A DNA stretch of 64,000 nucleotides from Pseudonocardia sediminis (GTDB taxonomy: Bacteria > Actinomycetota > Actinomycetes > Mycobacteriales > Pseudonocardiaceae). The first letter of the stretch is position 1; each line of letters begins with the position of its first letter. The position numbers were made by a program, and so were the translations under genes. Below, one piece after another: positions 16,169 to 25,530 of the stretch. The stretch spans positions 5,082,001 through 5,146,000 of the forward strand of contig NZ_SHKL01000001.1 in assembly GCF_004217185.1 (NCBI RefSeq), read 5' to 3'. The notes below the pieces were generated by a model. That model was given only the letters and a program-made list of their open reading frames with translations. It was not told the origin of the DNA and did no database searches.

Positions 16169-17718
16169 ATGAGCAGTTCTAGACGTCGCCGGGATCATGC
16201 AGTACGGCTGGTCAGCGCGGGCCAGTACGCCCTGGTCTCCCTCGGCTCGCTGAACGTCAAGTCGTTCGGCGCGAAGGGCGACGGCACCACCGACGACACA
16301 GCCGCGATCCAGGCCGCTCTCGCCGCCGTCCCCGCCGCCGGCGGGCAGGTGTTCTCTTCCCGGCCGGCACCTACCGGGTCACTTCCGGGCTGACGTGCGC
16401 GAACCAGGTGAAGCTGGTCGGTGTCGGCCACGGCTCCATGTACGGCCTGGGCGGATCCCGGATCAACTTCACCCCCACCACCGGCGTCGCACTGACCCTG
16501 TCCGGCGTCGGCTCCGTCGTCCAGGACCTCGCCGTCGAGCACGCCGCCTGGCAGACCTCCCGCGCGACCGCAGGCGCCGGGATCCGGCTCGCCGCGGCCA
16601 CCCACTGCGCCCTGGACCGGGTCATGGTCATCGGGTTCTGGAACAACGTCGAGTGCCTCGAAGGCGAGTACTACACGATCACCGATTGCAAGATCCTGGA
16701 GTTCGCCCACTACGGACTGCTGCTGGCGCACGACAGCAGCAACGACCACGGCGACCAGGCGATCTACGGCAACCACATCGGGAAGTTCCGCGACACCACC
16801 CCGGGCGGGACGGCCGTGTACTGGCGGTCCGGCGGCGGGGTCCGCTTCCAGAACAACAAGATCAACGCGTTCGGGCAGACCGGGGAGCCGAACACCGCCC
16901 GCCTGGCCAAGGGCATCCACCTCGACATCGCCGACTTCACCAGCACCTCGGTGTTCCCGATCGTCGGCAACAGCATCGAGAACTTCACCGAGCACGGCAT
17001 CCTCATCAGCGGCAACGCCGGGAACATCGACAAGGTCACGATCACCGCGAACGAGCTGGCCAGCTTCGTGGCCGGGTCCGTCGGCATCGAGACCGCGCAG
17101 AGCAGTTTCATCTACAGCTTCAACTGCTCAGCGAACACGATCAACGACGTGGGCACCGCGATCCGGCTCAAGCGGGTCCGCGAAGGCGCCGTGATCGGCA
17201 ACTCCGGCACCAGCGTCTACGACTACGGCATCCGCTGCGGCGAGGCCGTCATCAAGATGGACTTCGGCCGGAACAAGTGGCCGTCGGAGACGACCTACCC
17301 GTGGTTCTTCGACAACTCCGGCTACCCGCCGCTGTCGGACAACACGTTCGAGACCACCCTGTTCATCAACTCCACGGTCACCCCGATCGACCTGTTCGAG
17401 ATCGGGTTCACCCAGTACGGCCGCGGGTTCGTCGAGGTCGAGATCACCGGCGGCGTCGACAGCCTCGGCGCGAACGCCTACCTGTTCAAGCGGCTCATCG
17501 AGGCCAACGCCAACGGGCAGGACCCCGGGCAGGTCACCATCGGCACCGACGTCGCGTCCGGCGGGAACATGACCGCCGCGATCGTCACGGCGGGGCAGGC
17601 GAACCCGACGTGCGTCCTGCGGATCACCCGCTCCGGCGGCACGAACATCAACCTGACGGTGAAGGTCCGCGCCTACGGCCAGGGCCTCAAGCACGTGAAG
17701 CAGCTCGTCGCTGGCTGA
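16169..17718 (+). pseudogene. Frameshifted beta-helix (pectate-lyase-3 superfamily) protein
   Basis: Two overlapping frames make one protein. Frame 1 (16169-16393) gives LNVKSFGAKGDGTTDDTAAI, the classic N-terminal motif of pectate-lyase-3/tail-spike beta-helix proteins, and then GGQVF. The remainder, FPAGTYRVTSGL onward, is in the frame read from about 16357 to 17718. The break is at 16355-16356, where two extra bases or one missing base in GTGTTCTCTTCCC shift the frame; corrected length would be about 516 aa. Many hydrophobic/Asn-Gly repeats follow, as in right-handed parallel beta helices. No signal peptide is evident after the ATG at 16169. Related proteins bind or cleave acidic polysaccharides. 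It could be a pseudogene, a sequencing error or programmed slippage. Confidence 0.75.
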
Positions 17719-18706
17719 CCGGCACCACCCACAGCCACGACACCGGCCGCAGCGCACGCGCACCTGCCAGAGCCAGCGCGAGCGCCGCGCTGGCCACCAG
17801 TGGTGCCGCGACCAGCGGCCACCAGCCGCCCCAGCCCGCGGTGAGCTCGGCGACCGCCAGCACGGCGACGAAGTGCAGTACGTACACCGGCAGCGTGTTC
17901 CGCCCAAGCACCGCCAACGGGGCGACCACGCGGGCGTGCTGCAACCGGCCGAGCAACGCCAGCGCGGCGGGCAGCCCGAGCAGCGGCAGCACCAGATCCC
18001 CGGCCACACCGTCCCGGCCCACGACCGCCACGACCACGCCAGCGCCGGCCCAGGCGGCGCCCACCCCGGCGACGGTCCACCAGCTGGTCCGCGACACCCA
18101 CGCCCGCACCAGCGACGACCCGTAGCAGCCGGCCAAGAAGAACACCGCGTAGTGACCCATCCGGTCGAACATCCACACCCCGGTCGTCACCGTCTCCGTC
18201 GCGAACAGCGCCGACACCGCCCCAGTCGTAGCGAGCTGCGCAGTCGGGGGCAGCGAGCGCGCGGCGCGGGCGAGTGCGAAGAACACGGCGAGCGCCAGCA
18301 GATACCACGGGGTGGAGTCCTTCGCCGCCGCCTCGGTCGCCCACCACCAGGCGCCCTCCGGCTGCCGGGTGACGGCGGCCCACACCGCGTACCCAATGAC
18401 GTAGACGCCGGCCCACAGCGCGAACAGCCACCCGAAGTGCGCCAGCTTCGACCGCCCGAACCGGGCTAGCGGCGCCTGCAGCGCACGGGCCGCGAACAAC
18501 CCGGAGACCAGGAAGAACAGCGGCATCCGCACCGACGCCAGCGAGTCGTTCAGCAGGTTCCACGCGGCGACGCCCTGGCCGTGGTCGTTGACTGCGTCCT
18601 GGCTGTGCCGCAGCACGACCAGCACGATCGCGGCGCCCTTCGCGACGTCGATCCACGTCTCGCGGGTCGTAACGGACGCTACGGCGGTCGGGCGAAGATC
18701 GGTCAC
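17687..18706 (-). CDS. Membrane acyltransferase family 3 protein
   Basis: 339 aa from a GTG at 18706 (no strong ribosome site). Ten or so hydrophobic helices. The N-terminus has the acyltransferase-3 signature: WIDVAKGAAIVLVVLRHS (RH at about residues 33-34), then MPLFFLVSGLFAARAL and a C-terminal LPVYVLHF. Such enzymes (OafA/NodX/WecH-like) acetylate or otherwise acylate sugars with acyl-CoA at the membrane. In this locus it is expected to O-acetylate the polysaccharide. It is convergent with the beta-helix gene and overlaps its 3' end by 32 bp. Confidence 0.87.
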   Translation of the reverse strand: MTDLRPTAVASVTTRETWIDVAKGAAIVLVVLRHSQDAVNDHGQGVAAWNLLNDSLASVRMPLFFLVSGLFAARALQAPLARFGRSKLAHFGWLFALWAGVYVIGYAVWAAVTRQPEGAWWWATEAAAKDSTPWYLLALAVFFALARAARSLPPTAQLATTGAVSALFATETVTTGVWMFDRMGHYAVFFLAGCYGSSLVRAWVSRTSWWTVAGVGAAWAGAGVVVAVVGRDGVAGDLVLPLLGLPAALALLGRLQHARVVAPLAVLGRNTLPVYVLHFVAVLAVAELTAGWGGWWPLVAAPLVASAALALALAGARALRPVSWLWVVPVSQRRAASRA

Positions 18707-18852
18707 GCACCGTTCATCGTCGCGTACCAGCCGTCGTTACGACTGTCGGTCATCGCTCGCCAGTTCTGATGACCCGCGGCCCGGGATAATCTCTGTTACG
18801 CCGGATAACGCTGGTCGCGCGGCGGGCCACGTGAACCGCAGCTTCTACTTGC

Positions 18853-19629
18853 CTAGTCCGTGACACGAGCCCGCTTATCGAACTTTCGCTTGATCGGGCC
18901 GAGCACTCGTCGGAGAGGTTCGATATGCGGCCAGATGCGGTCCAGCACTCGTCGGCGGGGCACGTCGACGAACGCCCGGTTCCCGTCGTGCGCGCGCAGC
19001 GCCGCGGCCACGACGCCCTCAGGGGTCTGCCAGCGGCCGGCCGGGACCTCGCTGTGGTCGGCGCCGTGACGGTCGTGGAACGGGGTGCGGACGTAGCCGG
19101 GCCGCACGCAGGTCACGACGACGCCGCGCGGGCCGGCCTCGGCGCGCAGCGTGCGGGTCAGGTGCTCGACGGCGGCCTTCGTCGCGGCGTAGACCGGGTG
19201 CTGCGGGGCCGGGTAGTCGACGGCCGAGCTGGAGACGGTGATGATCCCGCCGCTGCCGCGACCGAGCATGCCGAGCAGGGCCGAGCGCAACAGGCAGGCC
19301 ACCGCGGTCAGGTTCACCTCGACCGTCTCGCGCAGTTCCGGCTCACGCAGCTCGACCAGGTTGCCGACCGCGCCGGTGCCGGCGTTGGCGACCAGCAACG
19401 CGACCGACGTGCCCGGGTCGGTCAGGAAGGCCTGCACCGCCGCGAGCCCGGCCGGGTCCGCGAGGTCGGCGGCGAGCGTGCGCGACCCCGGGACGCGCGC
19501 GGCGACGTCGTCGAGACGGCCCTGGTCGCGACCGACCAGCAACACCTGATGACCACGCCTCCCGAGCTCGACGGCGAACGCCGCTCCGATCCCGCTCGAC
19601 GCCCCGGTCACCACGGCCCAGCCCGGCAT
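18853..19629 (-). CDS. SDR-family short-chain dehydrogenase
   Basis: 258 aa from ATG 19629 with GGAGG 7 nt upstream; the longer frame from 19656 is less likely. Classical SDR: TGASSGIG (8-15) for cofactor, NAG (82-84), Ser134/135, Tyr147 and Lys151 of the catalytic tetrad. Arg in the second strand (LVGRDQ) favours NADP(H). Cytosolic, no signal or membrane segment. It may act on a sugar, lipid or ketone; the family is too broad to assign a substrate. It is divergent from the glycoside-hydrolase-like gene, with only 71 bp between the two chosen starts. Confidence 0.86.
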   Translation of the reverse strand: MPGWAVVTGASSGIGAAFAVELGRRGHQVLLVGRDQGRLDDVAARVPGSRTLAADLADPAGLAAVQAFLTDPGTSVALLVANAGTGAVGNLVELREPELRETVEVNLTAVACLLRSALLGMLGRGSGGIITVSSSAVDYPAPQHPVYAATKAAVEHLTRTLRAEAGPRGVVVTCVRPGYVRTPFHDRHGADHSEVPAGRWQTPEGVVAAALRAHDGNRAFVDVPRRRVLDRIWPHIEPLRRVLGPIKRKFDKRARVTD

Positions 19630-19700
19630 CGGGGTACCTCCTCGAACACGTGCCACGACACTGCGACGCGATCTACGACATGATCGGACTCGTGCACCTT

Positions 19701-20939
19701 ATGCGGCGGTTCCGCGTACCCGGGCGGTTCCTCGTCGCTTTGTCGCTCACCGCGTCCGTCCTGGGCGGATGCGCCGCGGGTGTCTCGGCGCCGCACCCCG
19801 AGCCGGCCGCCCGCGTACCGCTGGCGGACCCGGCCGTCTGCGGGCTGTGGAACGCGATCGGCGCCGCCCCCACCGACGCCCAGCTCGTCGACGCGGCGCA
19901 GCGCTACCAGGTCGTCATCCTCAACGCCTGGGAGACGGCCGCGCAGAAGCGGCTCAAGGCGCTGAACCCGGCGATCACCGTCCTCGTCTACAAGGACCTG
20001 TCCTCCACGCGCAGCTACGAGACCGCGACCCTGCACGGCGGCCTGCTGCCCACCGGCGTCGACTTCGCCGCGACCGAGCGCGAGCACCCCGACTGGTTCG
20101 CCACCGACACCGGCGGGCGCCGCGTCGAGTGGGCGCCGTACCCGCAGCACTGGCAGATGGCCGTCTGGAACGCCGACTACCAGCGGGAGTGGACGACGGC
20201 GGTCACGACGGAGGCGGTCCGCGACGGGTGGGACGGCGTGTTCGCCGACAACGACTTCGCCAGCCTGGGCTTCTACTCCGACGCCGTGCTGGCCGGGACG
20301 TCGTCGCGGGCCGAGACCGACCGCCTGCTGCGCGACGGCCTGGACCGGATGGTGGCCGTCGCCGGGTCGGCGCTCGCCGCTCAGGGAAAGCTCTTCATCC
20401 CGAATCTGTCCGAGGCGCGGCTCTACCCCGGCCGCTGGACCGAGCACGCGCGCTTCGGCGGGGCGATGGAGGAGAACTTCGCCCAGTACGCCGGCGACGA
20501 GCTGCTCACCTGGCAGGGCACGCAGTGGGAGGAGATGGTGCGCACCTCCTCCGACGGCAAGCACCTGAACCTGCTGGTCACGAAGACGGCCGGGGTGCCG
20601 GAGTCGTCGCCGGGCGCGGCCGGGCGGGCCGGGTTCGCCGGGGCCGCGCTGCTGGCCGGGGACCGAGCCTGCTGGACTGGCCCGGACGCCGGCGACTACT
20701 CGCGTCCGGCGTTCTCCGGGTACCAGTCGCTCGCTCTCGGCGAGCCCCGCGGACCGGCGGTGCAGCAGGACTCCGGGGTGTGGACGCGGGAGTTCACCGG
20801 GGGCTGGGTCGCGGTCAACCCGAGCGACGCCGACGAGACCGTCACCCCACCCGCAGGCCTGTCCACCACCGACGGCACCGCGATCACCTCCGACCTGACC
20901 ATCTCCGCCGCCGACGGCGAGATCCTCGTCCGGCGCTGA
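19701..20939 (+). CDS. Secreted lipoprotein resembling GHL15-type putative glycoside hydrolases
   Basis: 412 aa from ATG 19701, chosen so that the basic MRRFR is followed by a hydrophobic stretch and a lipobox VLGGC (cleavage and lipid attachment at this Cys, about residue 24). The frame is open back to 19650. The mature protein has TIM-barrel-like features of hypothetical glycosyl hydrolase family 15: a YKDLSSTRSY strand, the WDGVFADNDF strand with acidic residues suited as catalytic acids, and GAMEENFAQY later. It would sit on the outer face of the membrane and could trim or remodel the polymer. No activity is established for this family to my knowledge. It ends in a hairpin shared with the opposite flippase gene. 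Confidence 0.72.
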   Translation: MRRFRVPGRFLVALSLTASVLGGCAAGVSAPHPEPAARVPLADPAVCGLWNAIGAAPTDAQLVDAAQRYQVVILNAWETAAQKRLKALNPAITVLVYKDLSSTRSYETATLHGGLLPTGVDFAATEREHPDWFATDTGGRRVEWAPYPQHWQMAVWNADYQREWTTAVTTEAVRDGWDGVFADNDFASLGFYSDAVLAGTSSRAETDRLLRDGLDRMVAVAGSALAAQGKLFIPNLSEARLYPGRWTEHARFGGAMEENFAQYAGDELLTWQGTQWEEMVRTSSDGKHLNLLVTKTAGVPESSPGAAGRAGFAGAALLAGDRACWTGPDAGDYSRPAFSGYQSLALGEPRGPAVQQDSGVWTREFTGGWVAVNPSDADETVTPPAGLSTTDGTAITSDLTISAADGEILVRR

Positions 20940-20950
20940 CGCACCCGTGC

Positions 20951-20982
20951 GCGGAAATCCCTGCCAGGGCAGCGATTTCCGC
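20951..20982. terminator. Bidirectional hairpin between convergent genes
   Basis: GCGGAAATC (20951-20959) pairs with GATTTCCGC (20974-20982), and the inner CTGCC (20961-20965) with GGCAG (20968-20972). It lies between the stops at 20939 (plus) and 20993 (minus), where a shared terminator is expected. Confidence 0.72.
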
Positions 20983-20992
20983 TCACGAGGGG

Positions 20993-22474
20993 TCAGCCCG
21001 CGCGCAGGTGGCGGAGGTCGCGGATGAGGTCGCGGTTGGTCAGGGCCATCACGGCCAGGAACGCCGCCGCCATCAGGAGCCCGTCGACGACCAGGCCGAG
21101 GTAGGACGTCGGGTCGGCCAGGAGGGCGACCTGGTCGGTCCCCCACCGCACGAGCAGGCAGGCCCCGGCGGCGAGGACCAGCCCGCCGACGGTGCGGAAC
21201 ACCGGTCCGGCCTGCGGCAGCGCGCCGGCGCGGTGCAGCACGAGCAGCGCCGGCGGCACCACGATCCAGACCGCGACGAACTGCGCCATGGCCGCGGCCA
21301 TCACCCCGTACGGGGTGAGCACGACGAGCCCGACGAGCAGCAGCACCAGGTGCGCGACCTGCAACACCAGGTACGCGCCGGGCTTGTCGACCGCGCGCAC
21401 GACCTCCTGCAGCATGTACTGCAGGGCGAAGCCGATCCCGTACCCGCACAGCACGACGAGCACCGGGCCCGCGGGTGCCCACCGCTCGTCGAGGACGACG
21501 ACCCGGTCCGACATCACCGCCGCGATCACGTACGGCGCCCCGGCCAGCACCAGCAGCGCGCGGACGAACCGGCTCACGGCGGGGCGCAGCTCGCCTCCCT
21601 CGCGGCGCAGCCGGGCGTAGACCGGGAACGACACCGCGCCGAGCACCAGCGCGACCATCACGTACGGCGCCCACGCGATCCGGAACGCCAGCGAGTAGAC
21701 GCCGACCGCGTCCGGCCCGAGGACCCGGGATACGGCCGGGTAGTCGACGTTGATCAGCAGGATGGCGATCACCGCGCCGGGACCGACGACGCGCGTCCAG
21801 CGCAGGGCCTCCATCGCGGCACCGGCGTCCCAGCCCGGGCGGATCCGCACACCGACGGCGACGCCGAGCAGCGGCTGCAGCACCGCCCCGCAGAGCAGGC
21901 CGATCGCGAGCGACGCCGCGCCGTGCCCGGTCGCGGCCAGCACGATCGTGACGGTGGTGGAGACCAGCGCGCTCCCGCCGTCGGGGATTAGGCGGCGGGA
22001 GAACTGCAGGTCACGGTGCATCAGGCCCATCTGGACGCCGGCCGCGGCGGTGAACGGCAGGCTCAGCGCCGCGATCCGGATCAGGCCGGCCGCGGCGGGG
22101 GCGCCGAGCAGGGCCGCGATCGGGGCGGCGAGCAGCACGCCTGCGGCGGCGAGGACGACTCCGATGCCGACGCTGATCGTCATCATCGTGCCGGCCATCC
22201 GGGCCGGGTCGCGGGCGGTGCGCGAGACGATGTCGAACACGCCCATCGACTGCACGACCTGGCCGACGTTGACCAGCGCGACGGCGACCGTGACCAGGCC
22301 CAGCTCGCCCTCGGTAAGGAACCCGGCCAGTACCACGGTGAGCACGACCTGGCTGCCCTTGGCCAGCAGGTTGACCAGGCCCAGCCACAACGACCCGCGC
22401 GTGGCGCTGGCGCCGATACCGGCCGCGCCCTCCTCGGGCGCGGCCACGTCGACGGGTCTGCCGGTCTCAGACAA
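20993..22474 (-). CDS. Wzx/MOP-superfamily lipid-linked oligosaccharide flippase
   Basis: 493 aa, about 12-14 predicted helices. It starts with a TTG at 22474 that overlaps the stop of the upstream co-polymerase gene by 8 bp, so translation is probably coupled; no better start lies nearby. Hydrophobic segments alternate with short charged loops, with LNVDYPAV near the middle in the position where flippases have a polar substrate-facing helix. Expected to move the repeat unit made by this operon across the membrane. It is the last gene of the GT4, co-polymerase, flippase operon. Confidence 0.88.
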   Translation of the reverse strand: MSETGRPVDVAAPEEGAAGIGASATRGSLWLGLVNLLAKGSQVVLTVVLAGFLTEGELGLVTVAVALVNVGQVVQSMGVFDIVSRTARDPARMAGTMMTISVGIGVVLAAAGVLLAAPIAALLGAPAAAGLIRIAALSLPFTAAAGVQMGLMHRDLQFSRRLIPDGGSALVSTTVTIVLAATGHGAASLAIGLLCGAVLQPLLGVAVGVRIRPGWDAGAAMEALRWTRVVGPGAVIAILLINVDYPAVSRVLGPDAVGVYSLAFRIAWAPYVMVALVLGAVSFPVYARLRREGGELRPAVSRFVRALLVLAGAPYVIAAVMSDRVVVLDERWAPAGPVLVVLCGYGIGFALQYMLQEVVRAVDKPGAYLVLQVAHLVLLLVGLVVLTPYGVMAAAMAQFVAVWIVVPPALLVLHRAGALPQAGPVFRTVGGLVLAAGACLLVRWGTDQVALLADPTSYLGLVVDGLLMAAAFLAVMALTNRDLIRDLRHLRAG

Positions 22475-23573
22475 GGACGACCGCGAGCACCGGTTCGGCC
22501 GACGGGAGCGCGGTCAGTGCACCGCGGACGTCGTCGCCGCGGACGGCGTCCCGGTCCACCACGATCAGCACCGACGGGGCGACGGCCTTCTCGCCGGTCC
22601 GCGGCACGGAACCGGTGGCGGCGAGGTCGCTGCGCAGGCCGCGGACGGCGTCGTCGACGCCGGGTCCGGCGGCGAGCACGCGCAGGGGACGGTCGGCGGC
22701 GCGGACGAGGACACCGACGCGGTCGAGCAGGGCCGGGTCGTCGACGTCGAACACCGAGACCGGGGCGCGCCCGGCGGCGGTGACGGCCTCCAGCGCGGCG
22801 CGTCCGGCGGGCACGCGGGCGCGGAACGGGCGCATGGCGAGCGCGGCGGCCAGGGCCGCGACCAGCCCGGCGATCAGCGCGAGCCCGGTCGCCAGCGACC
22901 AGTCCGGGCTGACCTGCGTGACGGCGGCCTGCGCGTCGAGGGTGCGCAGCGTGCCGGCCGGGGCGAGCAGGTCGGCGCGGATCACCTGCGCCGCGACGAC
23001 CTCGGCGAGACGGCCCGCGAGCTCCGGGTTCTCGGCGGTGACCGAGACGCGGGCGACACCGGACCCGGCGAGCAGCTCGACGCCGATCCGGCTACCGAGG
23101 TCGTCGGCCGACGGTGCCCCGGGGACCTGCGACGACACCGCCTCGAGCAACGACGGCGACGTCACCAGGTCGCTGATCGAGGGCATCGCGAGGTTGACGA
23201 CCTCGCCGTAGCTGGTGGAGACGCCGGACTGGTTGAGCAGCGCGGACCCGCTGGACTCGGTGGGCAGCGCGAGCAGCCCGACGCGGCCCGAGTAGGACGG
23301 GGTGAGCAGCGCGGTCACGCCGAGCACGAGCGCGGCGACGACGATCCCGGCGACCACGGCGACGGCCGTGATCCGCGGCCAGCGACGGCGGGGACGGCGT
23401 CGGTCCGTACCCACCGGGGCCGCGGGAGGAGTGCGGGGACGGTCGGCCGACCCGGTGCGGGCGGCGTCTCGGTCGGTCGACACGCGACCATCCTGCCCTG
23501 CCGCCGACGCGTCGTCACGGGGCGTCGGCGGTGCCGTGGCGTTCCGCTTGCGTGTGCCGTTGCTGTTGGTCAT
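22467..23573 (-). CDS. Wzz-like polysaccharide co-polymerase (PCP) with degenerate kinase-like domain
   Basis: 368 aa from ATG 23573, which forms an ATGA overlap with the GT4 stop. A basic, low-complexity cytoplasmic head (1-67) precedes helix 1 (about 68-91). An extracytoplasmic domain with the STSYGEVVNLAMPS stretch follows, then helix 2 (about 224-249) and a cytoplasmic C-terminal domain. That domain reads LRVLAAGPGVDDAVR, where a BY-kinase would have the Walker A loop, but the GK(S/T) is absent. It ends ...PVLAVVLV. The second half of the fusion gene at 29131-31158 has the same order and the same landmark residues. Likely controls chain length with no kinase activity of its own. Confidence 0.82.
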   Translation of the reverse strand: MTNSNGTRKRNATAPPTPRDDASAAGQDGRVSTDRDAARTGSADRPRTPPAAPVGTDRRRPRRRWPRITAVAVVAGIVVAALVLGVTALLTPSYSGRVGLLALPTESSGSALLNQSGVSTSYGEVVNLAMPSISDLVTSPSLLEAVSSQVPGAPSADDLGSRIGVELLAGSGVARVSVTAENPELAGRLAEVVAAQVIRADLLAPAGTLRTLDAQAAVTQVSPDWSLATGLALIAGLVAALAAALAMRPFRARVPAGRAALEAVTAAGRAPVSVFDVDDPALLDRVGVLVRAADRPLRVLAAGPGVDDAVRGLRSDLAATGSVPRTGEKAVAPSVLIVVDRDAVRGDDVRGALTALPSAEPVLAVVLV

Positions 23574-24751
23574 CGCGTCCCCGATCGCCCGTTCACTTCG
23601 CTGCCCGCCGGTCGTGCCACGGCGTGGTCGTGCATGCGCGACACCAGCTCCGCGACCGCGTCGGCGCTGCGCCGGCGGTCGAAGAACTGCTGTGCCCGCT
23701 CCCGGCCGGCCGTGCCCTCGGCAGCGCCCGGACCCGACGGGTCCAGGCGCGCCACGAGAGCCGCGGCCAGCGCGGTGGTGTCCCCCGGCGCGACGACGGC
23801 GCCGGCGTCGCCGACCGCCTCGCGCACGCCGGTCACGTCGAAGCCGACGACGGGACGTCCCGACGCCAGCGCCTCCAGCGCCACGAGCGGCATGCCCTCC
23901 CACCGCGACGGCAGCGCGAGGACGTCGGCGGCGGCGTAGTACGGCGCCGGATCCTCGACGGATCCGCGCCAGAGCACCGACGGGTCCGGGTGCGCGGCGC
24001 GCCAGCGTTCGGCCTCGGGGCCGTCGCCGAGCAGCACCAGCGTCGCGTCCGGGACGGCCGCGCGGACGGCTCCCCACGCGTCGAGCAGCAGGTCCTGGCC
24101 CTTCTGCAGCGCCAGGCGTCCGGCGCAGAGCACGACCGGGCCGTCCCCGAGACCCAGCGCGGCACGCGCCGGGGCGGGCGGGGCCGGGGTGAAGCGGTCG
24201 GTGTCGACGCCGTTCGGGACGACGACGGTGTCGCCGCCGACCCCGGCCGCGCGGCCCGCGTCGCGCTCGGCGTCGCTGACGCAGAGCAGGCGGTGGGTCC
24301 AGCGGGCACCGAGGCGTTCCCAGTTCCGGGCCGCGGCGGCGACCGGGCCGTCGACGGCGTCGAAGGACCAGGCGTGCGGCTGGAACACGGTCGGGCGGCG
24401 GCCGCGGATCGCGAGCCGCCCGGCGAGACCGGCCTTGGAGCTGTGCAGGTGCACGACGTCCGGGTCCTGCTCGCGCACGATCCGGGCCAGCGAGCGGGAC
24501 TCGGCGAGCACCGACGGGCCGGGGCCGCGGGAGGCGTTCCAGGTGCGGACGCGGACGCCGGCGGCATCGGCGCGGTCGGCCAGCGGGCCGGGCGGGCAGG
24601 CGAGCGTGACGTCCCAGCCGCGGTCGCGCTGGTCGCGGCACAGCGCCTCGGCGACGACCGCCACCCCGGCGTCGACGGGCTGGCTCACGTGCAGGATCCG
24701 CACTCGTCGCCCCCGTCCCGCAGCCGATGGATTCACCTGAGCCGTCGACAC
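23570..24751 (-). CDS. GT4 glycosyltransferase
   Basis: 393 aa; GTG at 24751 is the first start in frame, without a clear ribosome site, and GTG 24736 is an alternative. GT-B fold: ILHVSQPVDAGVAVVAEAL as first strand and glycine loop, VVVPNGVD and CAGRLALQKGQDLLLDA in the linker to the donor domain, LPSRWEGMPLVALEAL as the E-x7-E motif near residue 290. Probably adds a nucleotide-sugar residue to the repeat unit. The next gene starts inside its stop (ATGA), which links the transferase physically to the co-polymerase below it in expression. Confidence 0.9.
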   Translation of the reverse strand: MSTAQVNPSAAGRGRRVRILHVSQPVDAGVAVVAEALCRDQRDRGWDVTLACPPGPLADRADAAGVRVRTWNASRGPGPSVLAESRSLARIVREQDPDVVHLHSSKAGLAGRLAIRGRRPTVFQPHAWSFDAVDGPVAAAARNWERLGARWTHRLLCVSDAERDAGRAAGVGGDTVVVPNGVDTDRFTPAPPAPARAALGLGDGPVVLCAGRLALQKGQDLLLDAWGAVRAAVPDATLVLLGDGPEAERWRAAHPDPSVLWRGSVEDPAPYYAAADVLALPSRWEGMPLVALEALASGRPVVGFDVTGVREAVGDAGAVVAPGDTTALAAALVARLDPSGPGAAEGTAGRERAQQFFDRRRSADAVAELVSRMHDHAVARPAGSEVNGRSGTR

Positions 24752-24823
24752 GTCGCGGCCGTTCGTTACCGCAGCTCACGACCGTGTGAGCAGCGCCTCT
24801 GCCAAGATCACCGACGGTGCCGG

Positions 24824-25525
24824 TCAGTGCACGGAGGCGAACACCACGACGTTGTCCTCGTAGGACCGGACGTCCCGGTCGAACGCCCCGCCGCAGGTGA
24901 TCAGGCGCAGCTGCGCGTTCGCCGTCGGGCCGTAGACCTCGTCGGAGGGGAACGCGTCCTTCGGGTAGCGCGCCACCTTGTCAACGACGAAACGGGTCTT
25001 CCAGCCGTCGGTCCGGGTCACGACGATCTCCTGCCCGGCCTTCATCTCGTGCAGCCGGAAGAACACCGCGGGCCCGCGGAACGAGTCGACGTGCCCGACG
25101 ATCACGGCCGGGCCCGCCTCGCCCGGCTTCGGGCCCTGGGCGTACCAGCCGATGCGGTTGTAGTCGACGGGTGCGGTCAGCGCGCCCGCCGCGTCGAGCC
25201 CGAGCTTCTCCGGGGCGCCGGCGTTGAGGCCGATCGCGGGCACCGCCACAACGGCCGGGGCGGCGACGGGCTTCTTCGCACGGCTCGACGTCGGCACCAC
25301 CTCGGCGCGGACGGCGGCCGGGGCCCCGGCGACGACGGGCTCCGGCGTTCCGCCCTCCGTCGGACCACCTGAGTTCGAGACGCCGAGACCGGCCGCACCC
25401 AGCGGCACGGCCAGTACGGCGACGGCGATCATCGCCCGGCCGGTCGGGCCGAGCCGGACCGGCGCCTTCGGCTGCTCACCGGAGCCGCGCTCGTGGCCGG
25501 CGGCGTCCGGTCGGCTCATGAACAT
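24824..25525 (-). CDS. Class F sortase
   Basis: 233 aa, membrane helix about residues 31-50 after a basic head, a Pro/Ala-rich linker, then the sortase domain. Catalytic residues are visible: His145 in VGHVDS, Cys211 in LITCGG and Arg220 in FDRDVRSYED. Class F sortases of actinobacteria cleave a sorting motif in surface proteins and join them to the wall. The gene begins 5 bp after the stop of the DUF4397 gene, so both are co-expressed; that protein is the natural candidate substrate. ATG 25525 is used; an ATG two codons on is equally possible. Confidence 0.92.
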   Translation of the reverse strand: MFMSRPDAAGHERGSGEQPKAPVRLGPTGRAMIAVAVLAVPLGAAGLGVSNSGGPTEGGTPEPVVAGAPAAVRAEVVPTSSRAKKPVAAPAVVAVPAIGLNAGAPEKLGLDAAGALTAPVDYNRIGWYAQGPKPGEAGPAVIVGHVDSFRGPAVFFRLHEMKAGQEIVVTRTDGWKTRFVVDKVARYPKDAFPSDEVYGPTANAQLRLITCGGAFDRDVRSYEDNVVVFASVH

Positions 25526-25530
25526 CGTCG

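Noticed and set aside
19608..21674. Minus-strand frame of 688 codons
   Set aside because: Overlaps the GHL15-like gene and part of the flippase out of frame; Arg/Ala/Gly-rich shadow without motifs.
24752..24779. Longer start for the co-polymerase frame up to 24779
   Set aside because: The frame passes through the GT4 gene out of register; ATG 23573 gives the ATGA overlap and the right N-terminus.
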